Part shown: positions 17,298 through 26,117 of the stretch, piece by piece
How the letters are laid out: each line of letters opens with the position of its first letter
Numbering within the stretch: the first letter of the stretch is position 1
Source: Woeseiaceae bacterium
GTDB lineage: Bacteria > Pseudomonadota > Gammaproteobacteria > Steroidobacterales > Woeseiaceae
Length of the DNA stretch: 64,000 nucleotides
Direction: 5' to 3'
NCBI GenBank assembly: GCA_030066735.1
Contig: JASJBB010000006.1
Location: forward strand, 31,711-95,710
Translations under genes and position numbers: made by a program
The notes under the pieces: model-generated
Told to the model about the DNA's origin: nothing
The model's input: only the letters and a program-made list of their open reading frames with translations
The model's database searches: none

Positions 17298-17852
17298 ATG
17301 GGAGCAGACGCGCTGCAACGGGAACAGCAACTGAACCGGTTCCTGGCCGAGGTGGAGCGGCGCGCGCTGCGCATCGCGGAGATCGCCGTGCGAGATCGCG
17401 ACGAAGCCCTCGATCTCGTGCAGGAGGCGATGATCAAGCTGGTGCGTAACTACAGCGATCGCGCCGGCGATGAATGGGCGCCGTTGTTCTACCGTATCCT
17501 GCAGAACGGGATTCGTGACTGGCACCGGCGCCAGAAGGTGCGTAACCGCGTCATGGTGTGGTTCGGCAAAGGTGCGGCTGCCGATGACGACTACGACGTC
17601 ACCGCGCAGGCGCCGGACCCGGCCGGACGCACGCCCGAGGCGCAGCTGCAGGCGGACGAGGCGCTGCGACGCCTCGAGGATACGGTGCACGAACTGCCCG
17701 CCCGACAGCGCGAGGCGTTCATGCTGAGGACGTTTGAAGGACTCGACGTCGCCGGCACGGCAGTCGCAATGGGTTGCTCTGCAGGCAGCGTCAAGACACA
17801 TTACTCCCGGGCGGTACATACGCTCCGGGAAAAACTGGGAGACCACTGGTAA
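17298..17852 (+). CDS. ECF-like RNA polymerase sigma factor
   Basis: A 184-residue sigma-70-type factor with only region 2 (about 15-85: LDLVQEAMIKLVRNYSDRAG, FYRILQNGIRDWHRRQ) and region 4 (about 125-184: ALRRLEDTVHELPARQREAFMLRTFEGL, then GCSAGSVKTHYSRAVHTLREKL). The frame is open for 20 more codons upstream, but the ATG at 17298 gives the better family fit. Its stop overlaps the next gene as TAATG. The set sigma, DUF3619-like protein, small secreted protein and DUF3106 protein recurs in beta- and gammaproteobacteria. It is probably autoregulated; no -35/-10 pair could be identified with confidence upstream. Confidence 0.88.
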   Translation: MGADALQREQQLNRFLAEVERRALRIAEIAVRDRDEALDLVQEAMIKLVRNYSDRAGDEWAPLFYRILQNGIRDWHRRQKVRNRVMVWFGKGAAADDDYDVTAQAPDPAGRTPEAQLQADEALRRLEDTVHELPARQREAFMLRTFEGLDVAGTAVAMGCSAGSVKTHYSRAVHTLREKLGDHW

Positions 17853-18223
17853 TGACAGACACTCGTAACAACGAGCAACTGGAGCAGCAGGCCAAGGTCC
17901 TGTTCGACAGTAGCGTCGAGGAGCTCGATGCCGCCACGTTGTCCCGGCTGAACCAGGGCCGGCACAAGGCGCTGGAAGAACTCCGCCGGCCGGCTGTCGT
18001 CACCTGGGGCCGGTGGGCGCCGGTTGCCGGCGTCGCCGCCGCGGCCGTGGTCGCGGTCGTCATGATCAATGGCCCGGCCGGTGAAGTGCCGGCCAATGGC
18101 GCAGTCACCGTGACGGACTTCGAAATGCTGCTCGAGGCGGACAGCCTCGAGATGCTGGAGGACCTGGAGTTTTACAGCCTGCTCGATGCGGTCGATGCGG
18201 AAGCGCAAGGAAATGTCGGTTAG
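17852..18223 (+). CDS. Putative anti-sigma protein (DUF3619-like)
   Basis: A 123-residue protein. The N-terminal cytoplasmic helix region (about 1-45: QAKVLFDSSVEELDAATLSRLNQGR) precedes one membrane segment (WAPVAGVAAAAVVAVVMI). A short acidic C-terminal tail follows (DFEMLLEADSLEMLEDLEFY). Position immediately after the sigma gene (start overlapping its stop by one base), size and topology fit the DUF3619 family, presumed to act as membrane anti-sigma factors. That role is inferred from context. The 3' end overlaps the next small gene. Confidence 0.75.
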   Translation: MTDTRNNEQLEQQAKVLFDSSVEELDAATLSRLNQGRHKALEELRRPAVVTWGRWAPVAGVAAAAVVAVVMINGPAGEVPANGAVTVTDFEMLLEADSLEMLEDLEFYSLLDAVDAEAQGNVG

Positions 18224-18446
18224 CCGCAGCGCGTTGATCGGCTCGCTGCTCATGGGCGCGAGCCTGGTGCTCGCGGCTGACGAGGAACTGCCCGACCCGG
18301 ATTTCCTGGAGTACCTGGGAACCTGGGAGGCGTCGGACGAGGACTGGTTGCTATTCGAAGAACCGGTGACCGCCGAACTGGAAGAACGGACCGATCCCGT
18401 GCCCGAGACGGGCAAAGAATCGACGGAGAAGACGGATGAAAGCTAG
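18186..18446 (+). CDS. Small exported acidic protein of the sigma-factor operon
   Basis: Up to 86 residues. A basic start (MRKRKEM) and hydrophobic segment (ALIGSLLMGASLVLAAD) predict a Sec signal cleaved near LAA-DEE. The mature part is short and acidic, with the block LPDPDFLEYLGTWEASDEDWLLFEE and a low-complexity tail. The true start is uncertain: ATG at 18186, 18195 or 18213; all overlap the anti-sigma gene. Similar small proteins sit between the anti-sigma and DUF3106 genes in related operons. It may be a periplasmic partner in the same sensing circuit, but the function is unknown. Confidence 0.7.
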   Translation: MRSMRKRKEMSVSRSALIGSLLMGASLVLAADEELPDPDFLEYLGTWEASDEDWLLFEEPVTAELEERTDPVPETGKESTEKTDES

Positions 18447-18918
18447 AACACTGCCGCGACTGACACTGATCGCAATGCTGCTGACCGCGCCGCTGGCGAT
18501 GGCTGACGATGCCGGTGTGACCTGGAACGATTTGAGTGAGGATCAGCAAAGGGTGTTGCAGAGCTTTGCCGAGAACTGGGACCAGCTGGCCCCGGAACGC
18601 CAGGCGCGTCTGTCGAGAGGCGCAGACCGCTGGGCCGGCATGTCACCCGAGCAACGCCGGGACGCGCAGGGACGCTTCCGGCAATGGCGCGACCTGCCCG
18701 CTGACCGCCAGGATCAGATCCGCGAGCGTTATCGCCAGTTCCGTGACATGTCTCCCGCCGAGCAGAAACGCGTGCGCGACAATTTCCGTCGCTACCAGAG
18801 GATGTCCATCGAGCGGCGGCAGCAGCTTCGCGATCGCTTTCGCGACATGACGCCGGAGCAGCGCAAGCGCCTTAGAGACCGCGCCACGGACCGGCCTCGA
18901 CCCTCGCAACGGCGCTAG
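18436..18918 (+). CDS. DUF3106 family exported protein
   Basis: A 160-residue, Arg/Gln-rich helical protein with a signal peptide (LTLIAMLLTAPLAMAD). The mature part is built of imperfect repeats of about 20-24 residues with a pattern like (W/Y)-R-x-(M/L)-(S/T/P)-P-E-Q-R. Examples are GMSPEQRRDAQGRFRQWRDL, DMSPAEQKRVRDNFRRYQRM and DMTPEQRKRLRDR. The pattern recalls LTxxQ motifs of CpxP/Spy-type periplasmic chaperones and metal sensors, an analogy only. It is the last gene of the sigma-factor operon and overlaps the preceding gene by 11 bp. A role in sensing or buffering envelope stress is inferred. Confidence 0.82.
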   Translation: MKARTLPRLTLIAMLLTAPLAMADDAGVTWNDLSEDQQRVLQSFAENWDQLAPERQARLSRGADRWAGMSPEQRRDAQGRFRQWRDLPADRQDQIRERYRQFRDMSPAEQKRVRDNFRRYQRMSIERRQQLRDRFRDMTPEQRKRLRDRATDRPRPSQRR

Positions 18919-18995
18919 TCAACTACGTATATTTCCCCCGTAGCCTGTGTATACCGATATTGGTAGAGTACGCCCGTCCCACGGGAGGCTAAACC

Positions 18996-20537
18996 ATGAA
19001 AATCGGTGTACCGAGAGAAATTCACGCGGGTGAACAACGCGTCGCAACCACCCCCGACGTCGCGTCCCAGCTCATCAAGCTCGGCTACAGCGTCGCCATC
19101 GAGGCGGGCGCCGGAGCCGCGGCCAAGTTCCCTGACAGCGAATACGAGGCGGCGGGCTGCGAAGTCCTCCCGAAGGCCAAGGATGTCTGGAAACAGTCCG
19201 ATATCATCCTGAAAGTCCGGGCGCCGGAACAGGGCGAGGAAAAGAAACTTCGCTCCGACCAGACGCTGATCAGCCTGATCATGCCCGGGCAGAACCCCGA
19301 GTTGCTCGACACATTGACCAGGAGTGGTGGCACCACCCTGGCGATGGACATGGTCCCGCGTATCTCCCGTGCGCAAAAGATGGACGTGCTGAGCTCGATG
19401 GCGAACATCGCGGGTTACCGCGCGGTCGTCGAGGCGGCGCAGCACTTCGGCCGCTTCTTCACGGGCCAGATTACGGCCGCCGGCCGCATTCCGCCGGCGA
19501 CCGTGCTCGTCATCGGCGCCGGTGTCGCCGGACTGTCGGCAATCGGTGCGGCCAAGAGCATGGGCGCCATCGTCCGTTCATTCGACACTCGCCCCGAGGT
19601 CAAGGAGCAGGTCGAAAGCATGGACGCCGAGTTCCTGATGCTCGACTTCGAGGACGACGAGGACGGGTCGGGCGAAGGCGGTTATGCCAAGGTCATGAGC
19701 GACGAGTTCATCGCCGCCGAGATGGCGCTGTTCGCCGAGCAGGCGAAAGAGGTCGATATCATCATCACGACCGCGCTGATTCCGGGCAAGCCGGCGCCGC
19801 GCCTGATCACGGCCGAGCACGTCGAGCTGATGAAGGAAGGCAGCGTCATCGTCGACCTGGCAGCCGAGACCGGCGGCAACTGCGAGCTGACCGTGCCTGG
19901 TGAGGTCGTGGTGAGAAACGGTGTGACGATTATCGGTTACACGGATCTGCCGAGCCGCCTCGCCACGCAGTCGAGTCAGCTCTATGCAACCAACCTGCGG
20001 CACCTGCTGTCGGACATGACGCCCGAGAAAGACGGCCAACTGGTTGTCGACTTCGAGGACGAGGTCGTTCGCGGCGCCACGATTTGCAAGGACGGCGAAA
20101 CGACGTATCCGCCGCCCGCCCCGAAAATATCGGCGGCGCCGCCGAAGCCGGCCGAGGAGCCGGCGCCGGTCGTCCCGATCGAGGAAAAGGAGCCGTCCGT
20201 CGCCGGTCCGATCATCGGCATGGTGATTGGAGGCCTGGCGCTGCTCGGGCTGGGTGCAGTGGCGCCGCCGTCGTTCATGGCGCACTTCACGGTCTTCGTG
20301 CTCGCCTGCTTCGTCGGCTACATGGTCATCTGGAACGTGACGCCGGCGCTGCATACGCCGCTCATGAGCGTGACCAATGCGATCTCGAGCATCATCATCA
20401 TCGGCGCGCTGTTACAGATCAGCTCGGCCGACAAGCTGATCATGTGGATCGCCGTCGCGACCGTTGGCATAACGGCCATCAATATCGCGGGCGGCTTCGC
20501 TGTCACGCGCCGCATGCTCGAAATGTTCAGGAAGTGA
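18996..20537 (+). CDS. pntA: NAD(P) transhydrogenase subunit alpha
   Basis: Subunit of the proton-translocating transhydrogenase, which uses the proton gradient to reduce NADP+ with NADH. The 513 residues fuse the NAD-binding domain I ([20 protein letters not shown] at the start; [20 protein letters not shown] near 170; [13 protein letters not shown]) to a C-terminal membrane part. The membrane part has about four segments from residue 405 onward ([33 protein letters not shown]). This single-chain alpha, as in E. coli, contrasts with the split PntAA/PntAB of other bacteria. GGGAGG lies 8 bp before the ATG. pntB begins 7 bp downstream. Confidence 0.96.
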   Translation: MKIGVPREIHAGEQRVATTPDVASQLIKLGYSVAIEAGAGAAAKFPDSEYEAAGCEVLPKAKDVWKQSDIILKVRAPEQGEEKKLRSDQTLISLIMPGQNPELLDTLTRSGGTTLAMDMVPRISRAQKMDVLSSMANIAGYRAVVEAAQHFGRFFTGQITAAGRIPPATVLVIGAGVAGLSAIGAAKSMGAIVRSFDTRPEVKEQVESMDAEFLMLDFEDDEDGSGEGGYAKVMSDEFIAAEMALFAEQAKEVDIIITTALIPGKPAPRLITAEHVELMKEGSVIVDLAAETGGNCELTVPGEVVVRNGVTIIGYTDLPSRLATQSSQLYATNLRHLLSDMTPEKDGQLVVDFEDEVVRGATICKDGETTYPPPAPKISAAPPKPAEEPAPVVPIEEKEPSVAGPIIGMVIGGLALLGLGAVAPPSFMAHFTVFVLACFVGYMVIWNVTPALHTPLMSVTNAISSIIIIGALLQISSADKLIMWIAVATVGITAINIAGGFAVTRRMLEMFRK

Positions 20538-20544
20538 GGTTGTC

Positions 20545-21948
20545 ATGATTAACCAAGGAATCGTCAACGTCTCCTACATCATCGCGACCATCCTCTTTAT
20601 CCTCGCGTTGGGCGGATTGTCCAACCAGGAAACGGCAAGGCGCGGTAACTGGTACGGCATCATCGGCATGGCGATCGCACTGATCGCGACGGTGTTCGGT
20701 GAAGTCACCGCAAACTACGACAAGCTGATCGTGGCGCTGCTCGTCGGTGGCAGCGTCGGCTTGCTGCTGGCGCGTCGCGTACAGATGACGCAGATGCCTG
20801 AGCTCGTCGCCATACTGCACAGCCTCGTCGGTGTCGCAGCGGTTGCGGTCGGTTTTGCGAACTTCATGGATCCCGGGCGTCTTGCGCACTACGCAGGCAT
20901 CGAGCTTACGATCCACGACATCGAAACCTACATCGGCGTGCTCATCGGCGCCGTGACGTTCTCGGGTTCGGTCATCGCATTCGGCAAGCTGTCCGGTCGT
21001 ATCAGCGGCAACCCGATGATCCTGCCGGCACGTCACTGGCTCAACCTGATGCTCCTGCTCGGCGCTATCTACTACGGCTACGAGTTCGTGCAGCAGTCGG
21101 CCGCAGGCGGCGGGCTCAACCCGCTGATCATCATGACCGTGCTCGCGCTGCTGTTCGGCATCCACATGGTCATGGCCATCGGCGGCGCCGACATGCCTGT
21201 TGTCGTTTCCATGCTCAACAGCTACTCGGGCTGGGCGGCATCCGCAACGGGCTTCATGCTCGGTAACGACCTGCTGATCGTTACGGGCGCGCTCGTCGGT
21301 TCGAGTGGCGCGATCCTCAGCTACATCATGTGCCGCGCGATGAACCGCAAGTTCCTGGCCGTGATAGCAGGCGGCTTCGGCACCGAGAGCGGCGCCGCGG
21401 CGAAGGGCGGCGGCGAAGACCAGGGCGAGGTTGTCCCGGTCGAGGCGCTCGAGACCGCAGGCATGCTGGCCGGCGCCAAGGAAGTCATGATCATCCCGGG
21501 TTACGGCATGGCCGTCGCCCAGGCGCAGCACACGGTCTTCGAAATCACGCGAACTCTACGCGAGAAAGGCGTCAACGTGCGTTTCGGCATTCACCCCGTT
21601 GCGGGCCGCATGCCGGGCCACATGAACGTGTTGCTCGCCGAAGCCAAGGTGCCTTACGACATCGTGTACGAGATGGACGAGATCAACGAGGACTTCCCCG
21701 ACGTCGACGTATCGGTCGTCATCGGCGCCAACGATATCGTCAATCCGTCCGCGCAAACGGACCCGGAAAGCCCGATTGCGGGCATGCCGGTGCTCGAATG
21801 CTGGAAGGGCACAACGTCGATCGTGCTGAAACGCAGCATGGCCACCGGCTATGCCGGCGTGCAGAACCCGCTGTTCTTCCTCGACAACACACGGATGCTG
21901 TTCGGGGACGCCAAGGCGACGCTGGACGAGGTACTGAAGGCGCTTTAG
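20545..21948 (+). CDS. pntB: NAD(P) transhydrogenase subunit beta
   Basis: A 467-residue partner of PntA. The N-terminal two thirds hold many membrane segments ([15 protein letters not shown] through about 265). The C-terminal NADP-binding domain III has [37 protein letters not shown] and [17 protein letters not shown], all standard for PntB. The pair should act in the inner membrane as the proton-driven transhydrogenase. It overlaps the convergent hydrolase gene by 4 bp; no terminator is visible between them. Confidence 0.97.
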   Translation: MINQGIVNVSYIIATILFILALGGLSNQETARRGNWYGIIGMAIALIATVFGEVTANYDKLIVALLVGGSVGLLLARRVQMTQMPELVAILHSLVGVAAVAVGFANFMDPGRLAHYAGIELTIHDIETYIGVLIGAVTFSGSVIAFGKLSGRISGNPMILPARHWLNLMLLLGAIYYGYEFVQQSAAGGGLNPLIIMTVLALLFGIHMVMAIGGADMPVVVSMLNSYSGWAASATGFMLGNDLLIVTGALVGSSGAILSYIMCRAMNRKFLAVIAGGFGTESGAAAKGGGEDQGEVVPVEALETAGMLAGAKEVMIIPGYGMAVAQAQHTVFEITRTLREKGVNVRFGIHPVAGRMPGHMNVLLAEAKVPYDIVYEMDEINEDFPDVDVSVVIGANDIVNPSAQTDPESPIAGMPVLECWKGTTSIVLKRSMATGYAGVQNPLFFLDNTRMLFGDAKATLDEVLKAL

Positions 21949-22823
21949 TTCTCGCCGCGGAGCTGCTCGCGAAACAGGTCGACTGTCGAGCGCAGCACCA
22001 CTCCGCGGGCAAGCAGATCCGGCTCGAAGAAGCCGAAGCCGTGATCTGCGCCTTCGAGCAGAATTATCGATGCTTCGATACTGGATGAGGCCGCCTCCCG
22101 GGCGGCCTCGCCGTTATCGGCCGTTATCACATTGTCGGCGCTGCCATGAATAACCAGGACCGCGCCCTCGTAGGCGCCGATGGCTTCGAGCGGCTTTGTT
22201 CGCTCCATGTCGAGAAACCACCGTTCGCCGAGTTGTTGCTCCTGTCCCCAGGGCGTAACGAACAGCGCTGACCCCTCTGCTGTCGCCGTCGCACGCAATC
22301 GCCGGTAGTTTTCCGCGCCACCGAAATAATCGATCATGGGCTCCTTGCCGTTCAGTGCAACGGGCGCCCAGAGCGCAATAGCGGCATGGCGCTCGCTTGC
22401 GGCAAGCATCGCGAGCCGCCCACCCATGCTGTAACCCACCATGCCGACGCGGCGCGCATCGATTCCCGGCTGCTGCATGGCGAACCGCGTCGCCGACTCG
22501 AGGTCATGCAACATGTTTGTAATGTTGTTGTGGGTAAATGCCTCGGTACTGTCACCGCAACCTGGGAAGTCCATCCTGATCGAAGCGATGCCACCCTCTG
22601 CAAGCATCGACGCAAGTTCGGCAAAGGCGCCATTTTCCTGCCGCGTTCCGCCGTGGCCGTGCACGAGCACGACCAGCGGTGCGGCAGTGTCCGATTCGGC
22701 ATCCGGCATCGTCAACGTCACCGGCACCTGGATGCCCCGCGACTCGATCCAAAGGTCGCTATCGGCGGCCAGTGCCGGCCCGGTGACCAGCAGTGTGGCG
22801 AATAACATAAACCTGTCAAGCAC
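21945..22823 (-). CDS. Exported alpha/beta hydrolase (dienelactone hydrolase-like)
   Basis: A 292-residue protein with a signal-like start ([16 protein letters not shown]). The alpha/beta-hydrolase fold shows HGHGG (oxyanion-hole region), a nucleophile elbow GYSMGG, an acid in HGSADNV, and the catalytic His in GADHGFGF. It is probably a periplasmic esterase or peptidase-like hydrolase; the substrate cannot be predicted. It faces pntB tail to tail with a 4-bp overlap and is divergent from the HNH nuclease gene. Confidence 0.82.
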   Translation of the reverse strand: MLDRFMLFATLLVTGPALAADSDLWIESRGIQVPVTLTMPDAESDTAAPLVVLVHGHGGTRQENGAFAELASMLAEGGIASIRMDFPGCGDSTEAFTHNNITNMLHDLESATRFAMQQPGIDARRVGMVGYSMGGRLAMLAASERHAAIALWAPVALNGKEPMIDYFGGAENYRRLRATATAEGSALFVTPWGQEQQLGERWFLDMERTKPLEAIGAYEGAVLVIHGSADNVITADNGEAAREAASSSIEASIILLEGADHGFGFFEPDLLARGVVLRSTVDLFREQLRGEN

Positions 22824-22879
22824 GCGACATTATTTGCATTTTGGCCCACGTTGGGCAAACTACGTGACGAGGTGCTTTG

Positions 22880-23533
22880 ATGCTTGCAGGAGTCGCTAGT
22901 GACATCTCGCAGCAAGTGCTGCGAACCGACGTTGCCGGTATGCCACTCGAGTGGATCGACTACCGGGAAGCGGTTCGCCTGTATCACTCGGACCAGGTAG
23001 CGTACGACTGCGGCACGCTTCTCTACACGGTCTTCGGCGGCTACTCGAGCTTCGATGGCCGGCGCAGCAAGGTCGACGTCAACTCCATCATCGCAACGCA
23101 CGGCACCAGCCACAGCCTGGCGCGCAATCGCGACAAGTACGTTCCGCCGCTCAACAACCGGACCCTGTTCAAACGTGATGCGAACCTGTGCCTTTATTGC
23201 GCGATGCGCTATCCCACGCGCGACCTGACGCGCGATCACATCACGCCGATCTCGCAGGGTGGCAAGGACCTGTGGACCAACGTCGCGACGGCTTGCCGCC
23301 GCTGCAACAACTACAAGGGCGGCCGCACGCCCGAGCAGGCGGCGATGCAGCTGATCGCGGTGCCGTTCACTCCGACGTATGCCGAGTACATCTACCTGAA
23401 AGGCCGCCGCGTGCTTGCCGACCAGATGCAGTACCTGCTCGCCCACATCCCACGTTCCAGTCCGTTGCACGCCCGGCTCTCGGATCACCTCGCTGACGGT
23501 ACCGAGATCGTAGACGTACACTTTCACGAGTAA
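22880..23533 (+). CDS. HNH endonuclease family protein
   Basis: A 217-residue protein. The C-terminal half has an HNH module: a CxxC pair (LCLYCAMRYP), the catalytic stretch LTRDHITPISQGGKDLWTN, a second zinc CxxC (ACRRCNNYKGG) and the usual trailing RTPEQA. The N-terminal 90 residues are not recognised. Such stand-alone HNH proteins are widespread chromosomal genes of unknown role and need not be selfish or phage-derived. The ATG at 22880 is chosen over a TTG one codon upstream because GAGG lies at the right spacing before it. A cluster of three hairpins follows the stop. Confidence 0.85.
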   Translation: MLAGVASDISQQVLRTDVAGMPLEWIDYREAVRLYHSDQVAYDCGTLLYTVFGGYSSFDGRRSKVDVNSIIATHGTSHSLARNRDKYVPPLNNRTLFKRDANLCLYCAMRYPTRDLTRDHITPISQGGKDLWTNVATACRRCNNYKGGRTPEQAAMQLIAVPFTPTYAEYIYLKGRRVLADQMQYLLAHIPRSSPLHARLSDHLADGTEIVDVHFHE

Positions 23534-23551
23534 GGTCGCTGGCTCGGTTGA

Positions 23552-23618
23552 CCGGCAACATCCTGTTGCCGGCCCTTCGGGCGCACTTCGTGCGTCCAAA
23601 ATCGCTCCCGGCGATTTT
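23552..23618. repeat. Three consecutive hairpins after the HNH gene
   Basis: Three perfect or near-perfect dyads sit side by side: 23552-23572 (9-bp stem CCGGCAACA, 3-base loop), 23579-23597 (GC-rich stem, TTC loop, one wobble) and 23598-23618 (8-bp stem AAAATCGC/GCGATTTT, 5-base loop). The last could end transcription on either strand. The set may be an interspersed palindromic unit or a strong transcriptional barrier. The rest of the 159-bp gap before the exonuclease gene shows nothing else. Confidence 0.7.
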
Positions 23619-23692
23619 GTCGCTGCGCTTTAGTTCTCGCGAGCAACTATCCCGGACGCGCGCCCACATCGTCGCGCAGCTATACTTCGTGA

Positions 23693-24583
23693 ATGCAGTA
23701 CCTCATTGACGCGTCCGTTTACGTATTCCGTGCCTACTATTCGATGCCCGACGATATGGTTGATGCGGAGGGCAATCCGGTTAATGCGCTCTACGGCTAT
23801 TGCCGGTTCCTCGGTGACTTCATCGAACAGGTCAACCCGGAGCACGTGGCGGTGCTGTTCGACGAGAGTCTTTCCACGTCGTTTCGCACGGAGATCTATC
23901 CCGAGTACAAGGCCAATCGCGACCCGGCGCCCGAGGAGCTCAAGCGCCAGTTCGGGCAATGCCGCCGTTTCACCAACGCGCTCGGCCTGCTCGCCTGGGG
24001 CAGCCCGCGCTACGAGGCCGACGACCTCATCGGTACGCTGGTCGAGCACGGGAGGAGCGTAAACCGGCCGTCGACTATCGTGAGTCGCGACAAGGACCTG
24101 GCCCAGCTGCTGACGCCCGAGGACGTTTTCTGGGACTTTGCCGGCAAAGGCAAGATCGGCTACGACCAGGTGCCCGAGGTCTTCGGTGTCCGGCCCGAGC
24201 AGATTGCCGATTTCCTGGCGCTGGCCGGTGATGCCGTCGACAACATCAAGGGCGTGCCGGGTGTCGGCAAGAAGACGGCGACGGTGCTGCTCGAGGCTTT
24301 CGGCAGCCTCGACGGGATCTACGACAACCTCGACCGGGTTCACGAAGTCAACGTGCGCGGTGCCAAGACGCTGGGCAACAAGCTGGACGTTCACCGCGAC
24401 GACGCCATGCTGGCGCGCCAGCTGACCGGCATCGCCTGCGACGCACCCATCGACGATGCGGAGGCCGCCATGCAGCGCGCGAAGCCGGACCTGGGTGACA
24501 TTAACAACCTGTTTGATGAGGCCAACATCGGCACGGCGCTGCGTCGCCAGGCCGAGCGCATTGCCGACCTGAGCCGCGATTGA
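23693..24583 (+). CDS. 5'-3' exonuclease (PolA N-terminal domain / Xni-like)
   Basis: A 296-residue flap/5'-nuclease with no polymerase part. Visible are LIDASVYVFRAYYSMP (first metal Asp), FRTEIYPEYKANRDP, EADDLIGTL, VSRDKDLAQLL, and the helix-hairpin-helix IKGVPGVGKKTATVLLE near residue 185. The acidic residues expected for two-metal catalysis are present in these blocks. Similar stand-alone proteins act on flaps and RNA primers. It overlaps the fructosamine-kinase-like gene by 4 bp. Confidence 0.9.
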   Translation: MQYLIDASVYVFRAYYSMPDDMVDAEGNPVNALYGYCRFLGDFIEQVNPEHVAVLFDESLSTSFRTEIYPEYKANRDPAPEELKRQFGQCRRFTNALGLLAWGSPRYEADDLIGTLVEHGRSVNRPSTIVSRDKDLAQLLTPEDVFWDFAGKGKIGYDQVPEVFGVRPEQIADFLALAGDAVDNIKGVPGVGKKTATVLLEAFGSLDGIYDNLDRVHEVNVRGAKTLGNKLDVHRDDAMLARQLTGIACDAPIDDAEAAMQRAKPDLGDINNLFDEANIGTALRRQAERIADLSRD

Positions 24584-25326
24584 GAGACACCTTCCGCAAG
24601 ACCGGGCCCGAGTCCGCGTTCGACATGTTCGAGGCGGAAGCAGACGGCCTGGTCGAACTGCGCGACGCGGGCGAGGTGCGGGTGCCGGAAGTGATTGACG
24701 TCGGTGTAATCAATGGCCAGGCGTACATCGATATCGAAAAACTGGAGCTCGAGCCAACAACGCGCGACATTGAACGGCGCTTTGGCGAACAGCTGGCGCG
24801 CCTGCACCGCCACACACAAGCGCACTACGGCTGGTTTCGCGATAACACGATCGGCCTGACGCCCCAGCACAATGAACAATGCGACGACTGGATCGAGTTC
24901 TTTCGCGAGCACCGCCTGGGCTTCCAGGTCGAACTCGCCGTCGCGAACGGGTATGGCGAGGACATCGCGCAGCTCGGCCAGGGGCTGGCGGAAAAGCTGC
25001 CGGAACTGTTCGACGGCTACACGCCAGAGGCATCGTTGCTGCACGGTGACCTGTGGGGCGGTAATTGGGGGGCCGTGGCCGGGGAGCCGGTCATGTTCGA
25101 CCCGGCGGTCTATTACGGTGACCGTGAAACCGACATTGCAATGACCATGGTATTCGGTGGTTTCGGTCGTGCGTTCTACGAGGCCTACGAGTCAAGCTGG
25201 CCGATGGCGGCGGGGCACGAGCAACGGCTCAAGCTCTACCAGCTGTATCACATCCTCAATCACCTGAATCTCTTCGGCCATTCGTATCGCGCCAGAGCGA
25301 TCGACCTGATGCGGGCCCTGGCGTAA
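24580..25326 (+). CDS. Fructosamine kinase family protein, N-terminally short
   Basis: A 248-residue protein starting with TTG inside the preceding stop codon. It matches fructosamine-3-kinase-type enzymes, which phosphorylate glycated amines for deglycation: MFEAEADGLVEL, LLHGDLWGGNWG (catalytic Asp) and FDPAVYYGDRETDIAM (metal Asp). Family members such as YniA are about 285-290 residues. Here the first 40 or so residues, with the glycine-rich strand pair, are missing. The protein begins at the strand that carries the ATP-binding Lys (FRK). The frame is open only 20 codons further upstream, and that peptide is not family-like. It may be inactive or altered. Confidence 0.8.
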   Translation: MRDTFRKTGPESAFDMFEAEADGLVELRDAGEVRVPEVIDVGVINGQAYIDIEKLELEPTTRDIERRFGEQLARLHRHTQAHYGWFRDNTIGLTPQHNEQCDDWIEFFREHRLGFQVELAVANGYGEDIAQLGQGLAEKLPELFDGYTPEASLLHGDLWGGNWGAVAGEPVMFDPAVYYGDRETDIAMTMVFGGFGRAFYEAYESSWPMAAGHEQRLKLYQLYHILNHLNLFGHSYRARAIDLMRALA

Positions 25327-25346
25327 CTACCGGAGCGGTGGGCAGG

Positions 25347-26117
25347 TCAGCCCGGGAACTCACTGAGGTCGTCGGACTCCTCGACCTCGATCAGGTCGCC
25401 CAGGAAATCCTCATCGAATGCATAGAGCATCGTTCCTTCGGGGGCCTGTACCGCCACGAAGGCGCCTTCGTAGCCCGGGAACTTCTCGTGCGGCAGACCG
25501 TGCCGCTTGATCGCGGCAAACAATGCCTCCTTGTCCCGACAGACAAAGCAGAGTGACGGCGCTTTCAATGCAATGCTCTCCGAGAGTCCGAGCGCCGCAC
25601 CACCGACATCAAAGCGCATGTGCGTGGTCGGCTCCTCGCGCATGCGTAACAGGTTTGGCGCAACTGGCGCCCAGAACCGCGCCGACCGCATGGCGTCGCG
25701 AACCGGTAATGACACTTCAAACCACGTGCCGAGGATCGAGTCGTCGTCGAACTCGTCATTGCCCGTGAACGTCCGCGCCTCGAGCATCGTCACCTGGTGC
25801 CCGTCGCGGTCTCTGAGAGCGATATGGTTGAACACGTCCTCGTCGAGATGCATGAATATGAAATCGAAGCCGTGGTCCGCCATCGAGCGCGCGCGCTTCG
25901 CGAGGTCGGGTTGTACGAACGTAACGGCGGGCGCGTCAAACGTTCGGTCATGCAGGCCGATATTGAGCAGGCCGTCGCCGACCACCGCGTACTTGTGCGG
26001 CCAAACGTCACCGATTTCCTGCTCGGTAAAGCCGATCAGCTTGTAAAAACTCAGGGACTCAATGATGTCCGGCGTGCGGATGCTGAATTCGAGGAAGCGG
26101 CCGAGGCTGCTGCTCAC
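25347..26117 (-). CDS. VOC (glyoxalase/bleomycin-resistance) superfamily protein
   Basis: A 256-residue protein with two VOC-type modules: about 5-115 (FLEFSIRTPDIIESLSFYKLIGF, IALRDRDGHQVTMLE) and about 125-245 (FEVSLPVRDAMRSARFWAPV, AVQAPEGTMLYAFDEDFL). The double-module layout is that of dioxygenases and lactoylglutathione-lyase-like proteins, but metal ligands cannot be assigned safely, so no reaction is claimed. Its start overlaps the hemH stop by 4 bp, suggesting co-transcription with ferrochelatase. Confidence 0.78.
   Translation of the reverse strand: MSSSLGRFLEFSIRTPDIIESLSFYKLIGFTEQEIGDVWPHKYAVVGDGLLNIGLHDRTFDAPAVTFVQPDLAKRARSMADHGFDFIFMHLDEDVFNHIALRDRDGHQVTMLEARTFTGNDEFDDDSILGTWFEVSLPVRDAMRSARFWAPVAPNLLRMREEPTTHMRFDVGGAALGLSESIALKAPSLCFVCRDKEALFAAIKRHGLPHEKFPGYEGAFVAVQAPEGTMLYAFDEDFLGDLIEVEESDDLSEFPG

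Noticed and set aside
22880..23533. HNH gene as part of a phage, intron or restriction system
   Set aside because: No methylase, phage gene or intron structure lies nearby; stand-alone HNH proteins are common in core regions.
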